Below, piece after piece: positions 51,924-61,065 of a stretch of DNA of 64,000 nucleotides (within the stretch, counting starts at the first letter, position 1; every line of letters starts with the position of its first letter). The translations under genes and the position numbers were made by a program. The notes beneath the pieces were generated by a model that saw nothing but the letters and a program-made list of their open reading frames with translations, had not been told where the DNA came from and searched no databases. The stretch is from Flavobacterium panici. GTDB taxonomy: Bacteria > Bacteroidota > Bacteroidia > Flavobacteriales > Flavobacteriaceae. The stretch lies in assembly GCF_903819335.1 (NCBI RefSeq), contig NZ_CAIJDE010000034.1, forward strand, positions 372,001 through 436,000, read 5' to 3'.

Positions 51924-54734
51924 TTACAAGTCTAATTTCAACCCAAAATTGTAACGAGCCTGGTAATATTCTACTTGTTTTGTATGTGTTTCAATTCCTT
52001 GATAGTAACGTAATGGCTGATTTGTTAAGTTATTAGCTTCGGCAAAAAGACGAAGTTTTGGCGTAATCTTGAAAGCAGCATTTGCATCTAAGAAAAACTG
52101 TTTATCATAATAACTGTCTTTATAAGACTCTGAACCTAATTCATCTAAATAATCAGATGTAAAGTTGGTTGAAATTCTTGCAGAAAAACGTTTGTTTTCC
52201 CAAGATAAAGATCCATTCAACATATGCGGAGTAGTTCCCGGAAGGCTGATATCCTTTCTTTCGTTTCCATCCTCATCGGAAATTCCTTTTGCTTTAGATT
52301 TTGTGTACGTATAGTTTAAATAAACGGCAAAACCTTTTAAGAATTTTCCAGGAAGGAAATCTAACTGACGTTGAAAAGCAACTTCAAATCCGTAAACATC
52401 AACGGTATCGCCATTTCGTGATTGTAAAAATGACCAGTTTTCACCAACCGGAATTGGGTTTGTCTGATTAGGGAAATCATTTGCAAATTTTACACTGTCG
52501 TATTCATTATCACTGTAATTGTAAATGAAATCATTTAATCTTTTGTAGAAAACGCCTCCGGAAATTAAACCAACCGATTTGAAATAATTCTCAGCCATGA
52601 AATCATAATTGTAGGAGTATGTTGCGTCAAGATCTGGATTTCCGGCTGTAATTTCTTTATCAGAAGCGATATTGTTTACATAAGGGGCTAATGCATAATA
52701 GTTTGGTCTTGCTAAAGCCGTAGTTGCAGCGGCTCTTAAAACTAAATCCTTAGTAGCATTATATTGAAATGAAATGCTCGGCATTAAATTAGTGTAAGAG
52801 TTTGTCGTGTTGATTTTACTCTCTAATTCTTCTTCATCTAAAACTCTGTTTCCTGTATAATCAATATGAGTATTCTCTAAACGGAAACCTAAAACCATCG
52901 AAAGTTTATCGTTAAAATCCTGATCCCATCTTACATAGGCGGCATAAATACTTTCTTTTGCATTATAGTTTACCGCTAAAAATTCTGAAGGATCTGATTC
53001 TTTATCAAATAAAGCTGGATTGTTCAGGTCAAGATTTCCTAAGAAATTAGCCGAAGCAAAAGTTCCCGGTATATATTTAGTTCCCGGATTGAAATTTTTA
53101 CCATCAAAAGTAGTTGTCGAAATTTCAGATAATAAACCCATTCCGTCATTAATTGGTTCGTAAGTAAAGAAAGTATTATTTCTTTCTTTTTCTTTCAAAC
53201 GAAGTCTAAGACCAGTTCTTAATCTTCCTTTTTGAGCTGGAATAATAGTAAAAGGAAAACGAATATTAACTTTTGCTCCAAATTCGCTCTCGCTTGTTTC
53301 GTCTGTATTTTCAGAAACCGAATCAAATTCAAATTGATCTAAAGCTTCTCCAGTTGTTGTAACCAATGGAAATTTTAAATCAGAAAAATTTTCAGTCATT
53401 TCTAAACCTGTCTGGCGGTATTCGATATAACGTTCTCCCGGACGATATTCTCTGGCTTTTGCATAATTTGCAGACCAGTCTAAATCTAATTTTGAGTTGA
53501 TTAAATGCTCTCCGCGAATAGAATAATTTTGTACACGCTGATCTTCTAATCTTCTGCTTTTGTTACGACTGTTGTCAAGTCCGCCTTTAGTTTCACGTTT
53601 TACACGACCTTCAAATCCTGTAATTTGTTCACCATTGTAAATTGGTTCGATATCATCATAAGTCGTTCTAAAACGGTTTTCTCTGTCATCTCTCCAGTTG
53701 TAAATGGCATTGGCAAAAATGGTGTTGTTTTCGTCAAATTTATAATCTAAAGCAATCGATCCGCTGCGGCGAATACGCTGTACGTTATATTTTCTAATTT
53801 CTGAAGCTTGTAAATATTCATTTCCAAAATCATCTTTTACCCATTCGTTTTCTACGTTATCAGATCCGTAATCAACATTATTATAAGAACCGCTAAAAAC
53901 AGCTCCTAATTTATTATCGAAAAAACGATTTCCGTATACAAAACCTGCCGTGTAACTTGCGTGTTCGCGAATTGGTAAATAACCTCCCGCAAGTGTTGCA
54001 GAAATTCTTTCCCCGTTTGGAGTTGCTCTTGTAATTAAGTTTACAGAACCTCCAATAGCGTCGGCATCCATATCTGAAGTCAACGTTTTGTTTACTTCAA
54101 TTGTAGAAATCATATCAGAAGGAATTAAATCCATTTGCACGTTTCTGTTATCTCCTTCTGCAGAAGGAATTCTGTCTCCATTTAAAGTCACAGAATTTAA
54201 AGACGGAGCTAAACCTCTAATAATAATATTACGAGCTTCACCCTGATCATTTTGCATTGTAATACCGGGAACACGTTTTAAAGCGTCTCCAACATTGGCA
54301 TCTGGAAAACGGCCCATTTGGTCTGACGAAATTACGTTTCCGATGTTTTTATTGTTTTTTTGCTGATTCAGCGCTTTTGCCTGACCTTTTAAGATATCTC
54401 CAACAACAACTTCATTCAACTCCGTTCCAGAAGTTTTAAGAGCAAAATCCAAAACATTGTTTTTGCCTTGTTCAACAGTAATTTCATGAGTTATAGAAGT
54501 ATATCCAATATATTTTACTTCAACTTTATAAGTCCCTGCATTAATATTTAATAATTCAAAACGGCCGTTGTAGTCAGAAATCGTGTATTTGTTTTCTCCA
54601 ATAATCTGGACCATAGCTCCCGGCAGCGGAAGTTTGTCGTCCGCATCCAGCACTTTTCCGGAAATTATCGCTTTTTGCGCATAACCCGAAACGGCTAAAA
54701 ATAAGAACATTAGTAATAAATTGATTTTTTTCAT
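51924..54734 (-). CDS. TonB-dependent receptor with carboxypeptidase-like domain (936 aa)
   Basis: A signal peptide (MKKINLLLMFLFLAVSGYAQ) is followed by a CarboxypepD-reg-like domain (ISGKVLDADDKLPLPGAMVQI). The plug then follows, with VGDALKRVPGITMQNDQGE and IIIRGLAPSLNSVTLNGDRI. A 22-strand outer-membrane barrel ends in FGLKLDL. The family imports large or scarce ligands with TonB energy. No SusD partner is present, so this is not a standard polysaccharide locus. The phytase downstream points to inositol phosphates or their products. Confidence 0.93.
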   Translation of the reverse strand: MKKINLLLMFLFLAVSGYAQKAIISGKVLDADDKLPLPGAMVQIIGENKYTISDYNGRFELLNINAGTYKVEVKYIGYTSITHEITVEQGKNNVLDFALKTSGTELNEVVVGDILKGQAKALNQQKNNKNIGNVISSDQMGRFPDANVGDALKRVPGITMQNDQGEARNIIIRGLAPSLNSVTLNGDRIPSAEGDNRNVQMDLIPSDMISTIEVNKTLTSDMDADAIGGSVNLITRATPNGERISATLAGGYLPIREHASYTAGFVYGNRFFDNKLGAVFSGSYNNVDYGSDNVENEWVKDDFGNEYLQASEIRKYNVQRIRRSGSIALDYKFDENNTIFANAIYNWRDDRENRFRTTYDDIEPIYNGEQITGFEGRVKRETKGGLDNSRNKSRRLEDQRVQNYSIRGEHLINSKLDLDWSANYAKAREYRPGERYIEYRQTGLEMTENFSDLKFPLVTTTGEALDQFEFDSVSENTDETSESEFGAKVNIRFPFTIIPAQKGRLRTGLRLRLKEKERNNTFFTYEPINDGMGLLSEISTTTFDGKNFNPGTKYIPGTFASANFLGNLDLNNPALFDKESDPSEFLAVNYNAKESIYAAYVRWDQDFNDKLSMVLGFRLENTHIDYTGNRVLDEEELESKINTTNSYTNLMPSISFQYNATKDLVLRAAATTALARPNYYALAPYVNNIASDKEITAGNPDLDATYSYNYDFMAENYFKSVGLISGGVFYKRLNDFIYNYSDNEYDSVKFANDFPNQTNPIPVGENWSFLQSRNGDTVDVYGFEVAFQRQLDFLPGKFLKGFAVYLNYTYTKSKAKGISDEDGNERKDISLPGTTPHMLNGSLSWENKRFSARISTNFTSDYLDELGSESYKDSYYDKQFFLDANAAFKITPKLRLFAEANNLTNQPLRYYQGIETHTKQVEYYQARYNFGLKLDL

Positions 54735-54901
54735 TGTGTGTTTAGTTTGATTCTTTGCGAAACTAGACTCTTAGTATTACTAAAACCCTTTAAAAAAATT
54801 AACATAGTGTTATGATTAGTCAGTTATTCCTTATTCTTATTAATGTTTAACTAACATTTATGTCTCAAATAATTGATTTGCAGCTAAAAACAAATCGATA
54901 T

Positions 54902-54935
54902 TTTGAACGTAATTGAAAATTTGGCGTTAAATTTG
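54902..54935 (+). promoter_or_regulatory. Promoter of the DUF4407 gene
   Basis: TTTG at 54902-54905 and TAAATTTG at 54928-54935 are 22 bases apart, within the range for Bacteroidota promoters. The ATG is 31 bases further on. Confidence 0.6.
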
Positions 54936-54966
54936 CCCTATCAATCACAATCAAAAATCATCAATC

Positions 54967-56067
54967 ATGTTAAAACAATTTTTTATCCTTTGTTCCGGTG
55001 CCGACCGAGATTTATTAGAAGGATGTTCAGAAGGCGAACAAACCAAATATGTTGGTATTGGCGCCACCGTATTCTTTACCGCTGTAATGGCGTTTTTAGC
55101 CAGTGCCTATGCGCTTTTCACCGTTTTCGACTCTATTTATCCGGCTTTAATTTTTGGGTTTGTATGGAGTTTATTGATTTTTAATTTAGACCGATTTATC
55201 GTTTCTACAATTAAAAAGAGAGACCGCTTTATGGATGAATTTCTGCAGGCGACTCCGCGTATTATGCTGGCGATTATTATTGCTATTGTAATTTCGAAAC
55301 CTTTGGAAATTAAAATCTTCGAAAAAGAAATCAATACCGTTTTATTGAAAGAAAAAAACGAAATGGAATTAGCCAATAAAAAGCAAATTGGAACGTATTT
55401 CAAAACAGATTTAGATAAAAATAAAGCTGAGATTGCGGCTTTAAAAGCTGATATTGTAAAGAAAGAAAAAGAAGTAAACGCTCTTTATTCGACTTACATT
55501 ACAGAAGCTGAAGGAACTGCCGGAACTAAGAAATTAGGAAAAGGCCCGGTTTATAAAGAAAAACGCGAAAAACACGATGCATCTTTAAAAGAATTTGAAA
55601 CGCTGAAAAAGACAAACGAAGCTAAAATTGCCGAAAAAGAAAAAGCAGGCAAACAACTTCAAACCGATTTAGATAAAAAAGTTTCGCAGACTCAGCCTAT
55701 CATCGAAGGTTTCGACGGATTAATGGCGCGTATCAATGCGTTAAATAAATTACCGTGGCTTCCGTCATTTTTTATAATGCTGTTGTTTTTGGCAATCGAA
55801 ACGTCTCCAATTATTGCAAAATTATTAGCGCCAAAAGGAGAATTCGACTTTAAACAAGAAGAAGCCGAAACAGCGATGAAAGCTACTTTGGAACAAAATA
55901 AATACCAACGTGAATTATTAATGAAAACAAGTGCAGAAATGCATGACAGAGTATACGCTGATATTGCCGAAGATAAAGGGCTGTACGATTTACAGCGAAA
56001 AAACGCAAAAGAGTTATTAGAATTACAATCGCATAACTTTTTAGACAAACAAAAGGCTACGCTTTAG
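54967..56067 (+). CDS. DUF4407 membrane protein (366 aa)
   Basis: Helices near 30-50, 55-75 and 95-112 are followed by a long charged coiled coil (about 125-245, for example AEIAALKADIVKKEKEVNAL). A fourth helix (WLPSFFIMLLFLAIETSPIIAKLL) and a coiled C-terminal tail complete it. The N-terminal LLEGCSEGEQTKYVGIGATVFFTA and FDSIYPALIFGFVWSLLIFNLDRFI are signatures of DUF4407. Function unknown. It is divergent from the TonB receptor gene and stands alone. Confidence 0.85.
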   Translation: MLKQFFILCSGADRDLLEGCSEGEQTKYVGIGATVFFTAVMAFLASAYALFTVFDSIYPALIFGFVWSLLIFNLDRFIVSTIKKRDRFMDEFLQATPRIMLAIIIAIVISKPLEIKIFEKEINTVLLKEKNEMELANKKQIGTYFKTDLDKNKAEIAALKADIVKKEKEVNALYSTYITEAEGTAGTKKLGKGPVYKEKREKHDASLKEFETLKKTNEAKIAEKEKAGKQLQTDLDKKVSQTQPIIEGFDGLMARINALNKLPWLPSFFIMLLFLAIETSPIIAKLLAPKGEFDFKQEEAETAMKATLEQNKYQRELLMKTSAEMHDRVYADIAEDKGLYDLQRKNAKELLELQSHNFLDKQKATL

Positions 56068-56068
56068 T

Positions 56069-56203
56069 CTAAAGTTGGAAAGTCGAAAGTCTTAAAGTCA
56101 TATAAAAAAGTAAAAAGCCAGAAATAGAATTTTCTATTTCTGGCTTTTATTATTTAGAAGGAAAGAGACTTTATGACTTTCGACTTTCCAACTTTAAGAC
56201 TAA
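56069..56203. terminator. Nested inverted repeat and terminator between convergent genes
   Basis: The inner stem AAAAAGCCAGAAATAGAA / TTCTATTTCTGGCTTTT (56112-56148) is a bidirectional terminator. It is enclosed by outer arms AAAGTTGGAAAGTCGAAAGTC and GACTTTCGACTTTCCAACTTT (56071-56195). Confidence 0.85.
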
Positions 56204-56911
56204 TTACATGTAACTTAAAATCTCTTTTTTATAAGCATCATATTCTCCCTGCATGATTAAACCATTGTCAAGAAGTTTTTTGTAGTTCTGTAATTTATCA
56301 AAAAGTTCTTCTTTAGATAATTCGCTTAATTTACGATCTCCGGTTGAAGGCTGTGCTGGCTGAATTGGTTCAAAAGTTTCAGTATATACTGGCGCTGCTG
56401 GTAAAATTTCAGCAAAGTTTGTTACTTCTTCCGTTTCAACTTCTTCAACTTCGTCAGTTTCCTCTTCAAAAACAGGTTCAGCAACTTCCTGAACTGGCGT
56501 TCCTGCAGAAACTGGATTTTTTAATAAATCCAATTGTTCTTTAGCGTAAGTATAAATTTTTCTAGCCTGAATTTTCGGAATATAATCAATAGAAACAGCT
56601 AAATCTGTTTTTGTACCAAATGAAAATTCAGAACCTAAGATATTTTCTTTTACAAAAGTACTTGCAATATCATCCCAAGTATAATCTGTAAAATCCATAG
56701 AAAGACCTAAATTTTTAGGTTTACAGATAATGATACGTTTGTTTGTTAATACAATACTATCAGGAAAAACAGTAATTGCAGGCTTTTTTTGCACTGCGAT
56801 GTATCCAACTTCTTCGCCTTTCATTAACAAATCGTTGAGTTTTGAAGTGATTTTTTCAATCGCTTTTGGATCTTGTTCTTCGTTTAGAAATTTTTTAAAT
56901 TGTTCTTTCAT
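56204..56911 (-). CDS. PH-domain protein with C-terminal SHOCT motif (235 aa)
   Basis: Residues 35-120 resemble bacterial PH domains of the YokE type (AVQKKPAITVFPDSIVLTNKRIIICKP, DITWDDIASTFV-like YTWDDIASTFVKEN). A Glu/Val/Pro-rich linker near 135-185 follows. The C-terminus LSKEELFDKLQNYKKLLDNG and LIMQGEYDAYKKEILSYM is a SHOCT motif, a short oligomerising helix pair. Soluble and cytoplasmic; function unknown. A GTTGCTAAGTT tandem repeat lies upstream at 56930-56962. Confidence 0.75.
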   Translation of the reverse strand: MKEQFKKFLNEEQDPKAIEKITSKLNDLLMKGEEVGYIAVQKKPAITVFPDSIVLTNKRIIICKPKNLGLSMDFTDYTWDDIASTFVKENILGSEFSFGTKTDLAVSIDYIPKIQARKIYTYAKEQLDLLKNPVSAGTPVQEVAEPVFEEETDEVEEVETEEVTNFAEILPAAPVYTETFEPIQPAQPSTGDRKLSELSKEELFDKLQNYKKLLDNGLIMQGEYDAYKKEILSYM

Positions 56912-56983
56912 GGTTGTATAAGTTGCTAAGTTATATAGTAACTAAGTTGCTAAGTTTTTTTTCTTACCATGCAAATGTAATGC

Positions 56984-57355
56984 CTAATTTTCTAATTCGA
57001 TAATTTCATTCTGAATTTTCTTTGTCAAACTTTTGAAAACCAATTCATACGAATGATCTATCAATTCTTTAACGAATTTATCCTGAAGATTTCCGTTTAA
57101 TGCAACCGTATTCCAATGCACTTTACTCATATGAAATCCCGGTTTTATCTGATCATATTCAGCTCTGAGTTCCTGCGCGCGGTCTGGATCACATTTTAAA
57201 TTGACCGAAGCTTCATTTTTTTCCCATTGAGATAAAGAAGATAAAGCAAACATTTTACCGCCTACTTTAAAAACCAAAGTATCTTCATCAAAAGGAAAAT
57301 GCTCGCTTGCGCCTTTTTTTGAAAGACAATATTCGTAAAACATTTCTAAATTCAT
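56984..57355 (-). CDS. MmcQ/YjbR-family protein (123 aa)
   Basis: The sequence MNLEMFYEYCLSKKGASEHFPFDEDTLVFKVGGKMFAL and later KPGFHMSKVHWNTVALNG match the MmcQ/YjbR fold (a double-wing DNA-binding-like domain). The molecular role is not established. It ends an operon with a DUF4260 and an acetyltransferase gene, eight bases after DUF4260. Confidence 0.9.
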   Translation of the reverse strand: MNLEMFYEYCLSKKGASEHFPFDEDTLVFKVGGKMFALSSLSQWEKNEASVNLKCDPDRAQELRAEYDQIKPGFHMSKVHWNTVALNGNLQDKFVKELIDHSYELVFKSLTKKIQNEIIELEN

Positions 57356-57363
57356 ATCATTTA

Positions 57364-57717
57364 TTATTTACCAATTTCACCTAAATGTGTGTATTTAAAA
57401 CCCTTTTCATATTTTAATCCGTAACCAAAAACACGATCCATTGCCGAATGTGAAAATAAAATAATTCCGGCTAATTGAAGGCTTTCAATACTTAAATAAT
57501 ATCCTAAAGCATAAATTAAAAGCGCAATTCCTTTATGGTGAAAAAGGTTATAGAAAAATGCGCCCATTTTATTTCCAAAAACATATCCAATCATAGATAA
57601 ATCCGGAGCCAATATTAAAACTAAAAACCACCACCAATCGTAATTTAAATGGTTAAAAAGAAATATTCCTAGAATAAATAAAGCCGTTTCTTCGAGTTTA
57701 ATAATTGTGTTCATCAT
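57364..57717 (-). CDS. DUF4260 membrane protein (117 aa)
   Basis: Three or four hydrophobic segments, with the conserved LILAPDLSMIGYVFGNKMGAFFYNLFHHKG and FSHSAMDRVFGYGLKYEKGF (read in segments) that mark DUF4260. The conserved Asp, Asn and His suggest a catalytic or metal role in the membrane, but no function is known. The start overlaps the end of the acetyltransferase gene by four bases. Confidence 0.88.
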   Translation of the reverse strand: MMNTIIKLEETALFILGIFLFNHLNYDWWWFLVLILAPDLSMIGYVFGNKMGAFFYNLFHHKGIALLIYALGYYLSIESLQLAGIILFSHSAMDRVFGYGLKYEKGFKYTHLGEIGK

Positions 57718-58112
57718 ACTATTTTTTCCATCATTTTTTCAGGATGATTCAGTTTTGTAAATCCAAATTTCTCGTATAAAAAGTGAGCGTCACTTGTCGC
57801 CAATCTCCAAATCTTGACATCTTTAAGTTGCGGTTCATTCATCATCGTTTCAATTAAAATCGACGAATATCCTTTTCCGCGATGTTCTTCGGTTATAAAA
57901 ACATCCATTAAATATGCAAAAACAACATAATCGGTAATCACGCGCGCAAAGCCAATTTGCTTGTCATTTAAATAAATTCCAAAACAAATCGAAGCATCAA
58001 TTGTTGTCTGCACTTCTTCAATAGTTCGTCCCGCTGCCCAATAAATATCTTTTAAAAAGTTTTGTATAAACGGAACGTCGAGTTTGGTTTTATCTGTTGA
58101 AACAGTTATCAT
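57714..58112 (-). CDS. GNAT-family N-acetyltransferase (132 aa)
   Basis: Acetyl-CoA-binding motif A is FITEEHRGKGYSSILIETM near 75-95, preceded by QIGFARVITDYVVFAYLMDV and followed by WRLATSDAHFLYEKFGF. The length fits a single GNAT domain. The acceptor is unknown. It is first in a three-gene operon with DUF4260 and MmcQ. Confidence 0.9.
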   Translation of the reverse strand: MITVSTDKTKLDVPFIQNFLKDIYWAAGRTIEEVQTTIDASICFGIYLNDKQIGFARVITDYVVFAYLMDVFITEEHRGKGYSSILIETMMNEPQLKDVKIWRLATSDAHFLYEKFGFTKLNHPEKMMEKIV

Positions 58113-58150
58113 TTTAATTTTAGATTTTAGAGTTCAGATTTTAGATTTTT

Positions 58151-58326
58151 TTTGCCACGACCCGAGCGATAGCGAACAGGCGAAGCAATTTCACGAATTT
58201 TCTCTAATTTCTTTTTTTTATCTGCCACAGATTAAAAAGATTTACACAGATTAATCATTTTTAATCCTTTAATCTGTGGCAAAAAAAGCAGGATTAATTC
58301 GTGAAAATTTGTGAAATTCGTGGCAA
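58151..58326. repeat. Nested REP-like repeats, CACGAATT and GCCACAGATT families
   Basis: Outer arms TTGCCACGA..TTCACGAATTTTC and GAAAATTTGTGAAATTCGTGGCAA enclose GCCACAGATTAAAAAGATT / AATCCTTTAATCTGTGGC (58222-58280). The left outer arm is interrupted by CCGAGCGATAGCGAACAGGC. Confidence 0.75.
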
Positions 58327-58329
58327 CCT

Positions 58330-59097
58330 TTAAATTTTATATAATATTGGTTTGCTAGGACTTGCATCGTTTTCAAACGAAGCGATTTGCAAGTTTAGTA
58401 TGTAATTTCCATCTTCAATTTCGTCTGGAACATAAATCATTTCGGTAATTGTCGCATTCAATCTTGCATCATTATTTAGATTATGCGTGTCTTTTACATT
58501 CCAAAACGCTTTATGTGCTAATAATTTACCTTCGTCATGCTCTTTATCAACACTTGGTAAATCGATCAATAAATGCTGAATTTCGCTTTCGCGGATGAAA
58601 ATCGCAGCTTCTTCAGACAAATATGGCGGATTTGTATTCGAATATTTTCTTGATTTTTTATCTTTTTGATTTGGTATTGTCCTAATAATTAAAGCCTCGT
58701 TTGTCACGCTGAGCGAAGTCGAAGCGCTCAACGCTTTTTGAACTTGCTCTTTAGTTATTACAAAATCATCACCAATTTTTTCCGGCTCAACCGTAATCAA
58801 TTTAGCAAAAAAGAAAAACTGTTTAAGCGATTGATTAATGCTGAAAAAATCATTTGTAATATGTCCCAAGCACTCCGTATGTGTTCCATGCCCATGCGGA
58901 TTGAAGAAGATATTATTGAAATTCGTAGAAGATTTTCCTTCCGAAACTTTCCCAACCCAATCGCCAAAAACTACAGGTTCAATAACCGGTTTTTCGATAT
59001 ACCAGGCAATCGGGTTTTCGTCTGTATTGGTTAATGGAATAGAGATATCAATAGGTTTTGATAAGTCGATTTCGAAGTCGTTGATTTTGGCTAACAC
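58330..59097 (-). CDS. Cyclase-family hydrolase (255 aa)
   Basis: The protein resembles the cyclase/kynurenine-formamidase family: IDISIPL near 17, the metal motif PHGHGTHTECLGHI near 75 (HxGTHxE form), and LLIDLPSVDKEHDEG in the second half. The reaction is hydrolysis or lactonisation of small amides or esters; the substrate is unknown. Residues around KALSASTSLSVTNEA (about 120-134) are encoded by a REP-like sequence and look like an insertion into the family backbone. Confidence 0.8.
   Translation of the reverse strand: MLAKINDFEIDLSKPIDISIPLTNTDENPIAWYIEKPVIEPVVFGDWVGKVSEGKSSTNFNNIFFNPHGHGTHTECLGHITNDFFSINQSLKQFFFFAKLITVEPEKIGDDFVITKEQVQKALSASTSLSVTNEALIIRTIPNQKDKKSRKYSNTNPPYLSEEAAIFIRESEIQHLLIDLPSVDKEHDEGKLLAHKAFWNVKDTHNLNNDARLNATITEMIYVPDEIEDGNYILNLQIASFENDASPSKPILYKI
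58701..58735. repeat. REP half-element inside the cyclase gene
   Basis: TTGTCACGCTGAGCGAAGTC then GAAGCGCTCAACG matches the left arm of the intergenic element at 50673-50737, with TGAGCGAAGTCGAAG against CTGAGCGAAGTCGAAG. The frame is kept. Confidence 0.7.
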
Positions 59098-59107
59098 AAG
59101 TTTAGGT

Positions 59108-59175
59108 TTTATGCCGCAAAGATGCTAAGTCACAAAGTTTAATTGATTTGCGCCTTTGTGCCTTCGTGGCTAATT
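59108..59175. repeat. GCAAAG-type inverted repeat
   Basis: GCCGCAAAGATGCTAAGTCAC and TGCGCCTTTGTGCCTTCGTGGC are the arms. It separates the cyclase and hemW genes. Confidence 0.6.
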
Positions 59176-60333
59176 TTAGTCTTCCAAATTTAAATAAAAC
59201 AGATCACTTGCAATTCCATCCGTTAAAAATTTTCCTTTTGGAGTTGGTTTTAAGATGTTATTTTCAATAGAAAGTAAATCGTCGTTTAAAAATTTCTGAG
59301 ATTGTTTTTTTAGATAATTCAAGTATTCCAAACCAAATTCATTCTCAATTCTTTCTAAAGAAACGCCCCAAATTGTTCGTAATCCTGTCATTATATATTC
59401 ATTGTAACGATCTGAAATAGTCAGGATTTCAGTTTCAATTGGAAGTTCATTATTCTGAATTGATTTTAAATACAAGGAATTATTAGCAATATTCCAACCT
59501 CTTTTTATTCCGTCATAACTATGAGCAGAAGGCCCGATTCCGATGTATTTTTTGCCTAACCAATAAGCCGAATTGTTTTTGGAGAAATAATTCTCTTTTC
59601 CAAAATTGGATAATTCGTAATGAATAAAGCCATTTTTTTGAAGTGTTTCAACCAAAATCATAAAATGGTTTGAAGCTGCTTCGTCTTGAGGTTCCGCAAT
59701 TTTTCCGGTTTGAATTAATTTGCTCAAAGCTGTTTTTGGTTCAACCGTTAAAGCATAACTCGAAATATGCGGAATACCAAAACTCAAAGCCGTTTCGATA
59801 TTCTGTTTCCACATTTCATCGCTCATTCCCGGAATTCCGTAAATCAAGTCGAGCGAAATATTATCAAAATATTTGGTTGCTTCTTCCAGACATTTTTTGG
59901 CTTCCGCCGAGTTGTGGGCGCGATTCATCATCTTCAAATCTTCTTCATAAAAAGACTGAATCCCAATACTTAATCTATTTATCGGACTTTTCGATAATTC
60001 CAAAATTCGCTCAGCAGATAAATCATCCGGATTTGCTTCAAGAGTAATTTCCGGATTTTCTGAAACTTTATAGTTTTTATAAACTTCTGAAATTAAAAAG
60101 TTGATTTCATCATTTGATAATACAGAAGGCGTTCCGCCGCCAAAATAAATGGTTTCAATTTCGTTGTCACTACGAGCGGAGTCGAGAAGCTCAAACTCGT
60201 TTTTGCGCATAGCAATTTCTTTGGCCAAAGCCAAAACCATTTCGTCTTTCTTTTTCATCGAAGTCGAAAAATGAAAGTCGCAATAATGGCAAGCCTGCTT
60301 GCAAAAAGGAATATGGATGTAGATACCGCTCAT
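59176..60333 (-). CDS. hemW: Radical SAM haem chaperone HemW (385 aa)
   Basis: The radical-SAM cluster motif is IPFCKQACHYCDF with Cys 11, 15 and 18. TIYFGGGTPSVLSNDEI, EITLEANPDDLS, INRLSIGIQSF and LDLIYGIPGMSDEMW are typical of the HemN-like branch, and the later IGPSAHSYDG and the C-terminal HemN domain are present. It is thought to insert haem into respiratory proteins. Residues EFELLDSARSDNE (about 46-58) come from a REP-like sequence and are not part of the usual family backbone. Confidence 0.93.
   Translation of the reverse strand: MSGIYIHIPFCKQACHYCDFHFSTSMKKKDEMVLALAKEIAMRKNEFELLDSARSDNEIETIYFGGGTPSVLSNDEINFLISEVYKNYKVSENPEITLEANPDDLSAERILELSKSPINRLSIGIQSFYEEDLKMMNRAHNSAEAKKCLEEATKYFDNISLDLIYGIPGMSDEMWKQNIETALSFGIPHISSYALTVEPKTALSKLIQTGKIAEPQDEAASNHFMILVETLQKNGFIHYELSNFGKENYFSKNNSAYWLGKKYIGIGPSAHSYDGIKRGWNIANNSLYLKSIQNNELPIETEILTISDRYNEYIMTGLRTIWGVSLERIENEFGLEYLNYLKKQSQKFLNDDLLSIENNILKPTPKGKFLTDGIASDLFYLNLED
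60164..60197. repeat. REP half-element inside hemW
   Basis: TTGTCACTACGAGCGGAGTC then GAGAAGCTCAAAC is a variant of the TGAGCGAAGTCGAAG element at 50673. It is in frame and contributes about 11 residues to HemW. Confidence 0.7.
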
Positions 60334-60339
60334 TTTTTA

Positions 60340-60403
60340 GTGTTCAGTCTCAGCTTACAGTCTCAGTCTCAGTTTGGCTGTAAACTGTGACTGCGACTAT
60401 AAA
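60340..60403. repeat. CAGTCTCAG/GTAAACTG repeat before ruvC end
   Basis: GTGTTCAGTCTCAGC..CAGTCTCAGTCTCAG and GTAAACTGTGACTGCGACT resemble the AACTGCGACTGAACACCGCG stretch at 3520-3565, after the ATPase gene. Both are short degenerate repeats next to a gene end. Confidence 0.5.
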
Positions 60404-60958
60404 CTATTTTCGAATTTTATCCTCGTTCTGTTTTACAAAAGCATCCCAGCCAGTATAAGTTTTTCCAGCCACAATTTTCCCAGAATTAAAGAAATGACAA
60501 ACCGCTGCTGCTAAACCATCTGTCGAATCGAGGTTTTTAGGTAATTCTTTTAAACCTAAAAGTTGTTGCAGCATTTTGGCAACTTGTTCTTTACTGGCAT
60601 TTCCGTTTCCGGTAATTGCCATTTTTATCTTTTTTGGTTCGTATTCCGTAATCGGGATATCTCTTGAAAGTCCCGCGGCCATGGCAACGCCTTGTGCGCG
60701 GCCCAACTTCAACATCGACTGCACGTTTTTACCAAAGAAAGGTGCTTCAATCGCGATTTCATCTGGATGATGCGTTTCAATTAATTCAATGGTTCTTTCA
60801 AAAATGATTTTTAGTTTTTGGTAATGATTGTCGTATTTGGACAATTGCAATTCGTTTAACTGCAAAAATTCCATTTTTTTGTTGATGACCCTGATCAATC
60901 CAAAACCCATAATTGTGGTTCCGGGGTCAATTCCTAATATGATGCGTTCTTTTGTCAT
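60404..60958 (-). CDS. ruvC: Holliday junction endonuclease RuvC (184 aa)
   Basis: The resolvase that cuts Holliday junctions with RuvAB. Acidic catalytic residues are visible in [14 protein letters not shown] (Asp 11), [11 protein letters not shown] (Glu), and [13 protein letters not shown] (Asp). Length is normal from ATG 60958. The frame stays open to 61066, but that extension is made of repeats and gives no family sequence. Confidence 0.96.
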   Translation of the reverse strand: MTKERIILGIDPGTTIMGFGLIRVINKKMEFLQLNELQLSKYDNHYQKLKIIFERTIELIETHHPDEIAIEAPFFGKNVQSMLKLGRAQGVAMAAGLSRDIPITEYEPKKIKMAITGNGNASKEQVAKMLQQLLGLKELPKNLDSTDGLAAAVCHFFNSGKIVAGKTYTGWDAFVKQNEDKIRK

Positions 60959-60969
60959 TATTTGTTGGG

Positions 60970-61065
60970 TTACACAAAGCCTCGCCAAGAATTCGCAGAG
61001 ACTCACAAAGTTTTTATATCTCTGCGTGTCTTTGTGAATTCTTTGTGAATCTTTGTGAAATAGCA
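60970..61065. repeat. CACAAAG-type inverted repeat between ruvC and the flippase gene
   Basis: CACAAAGCCTCGCCAAGAATTCGC and GTGAATTCTTTGTGAATCTTTGTG form degenerate arms. A tandem TACTTTTGC box follows at 61075-61092, directly before ATG 61097. Confidence 0.55.
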
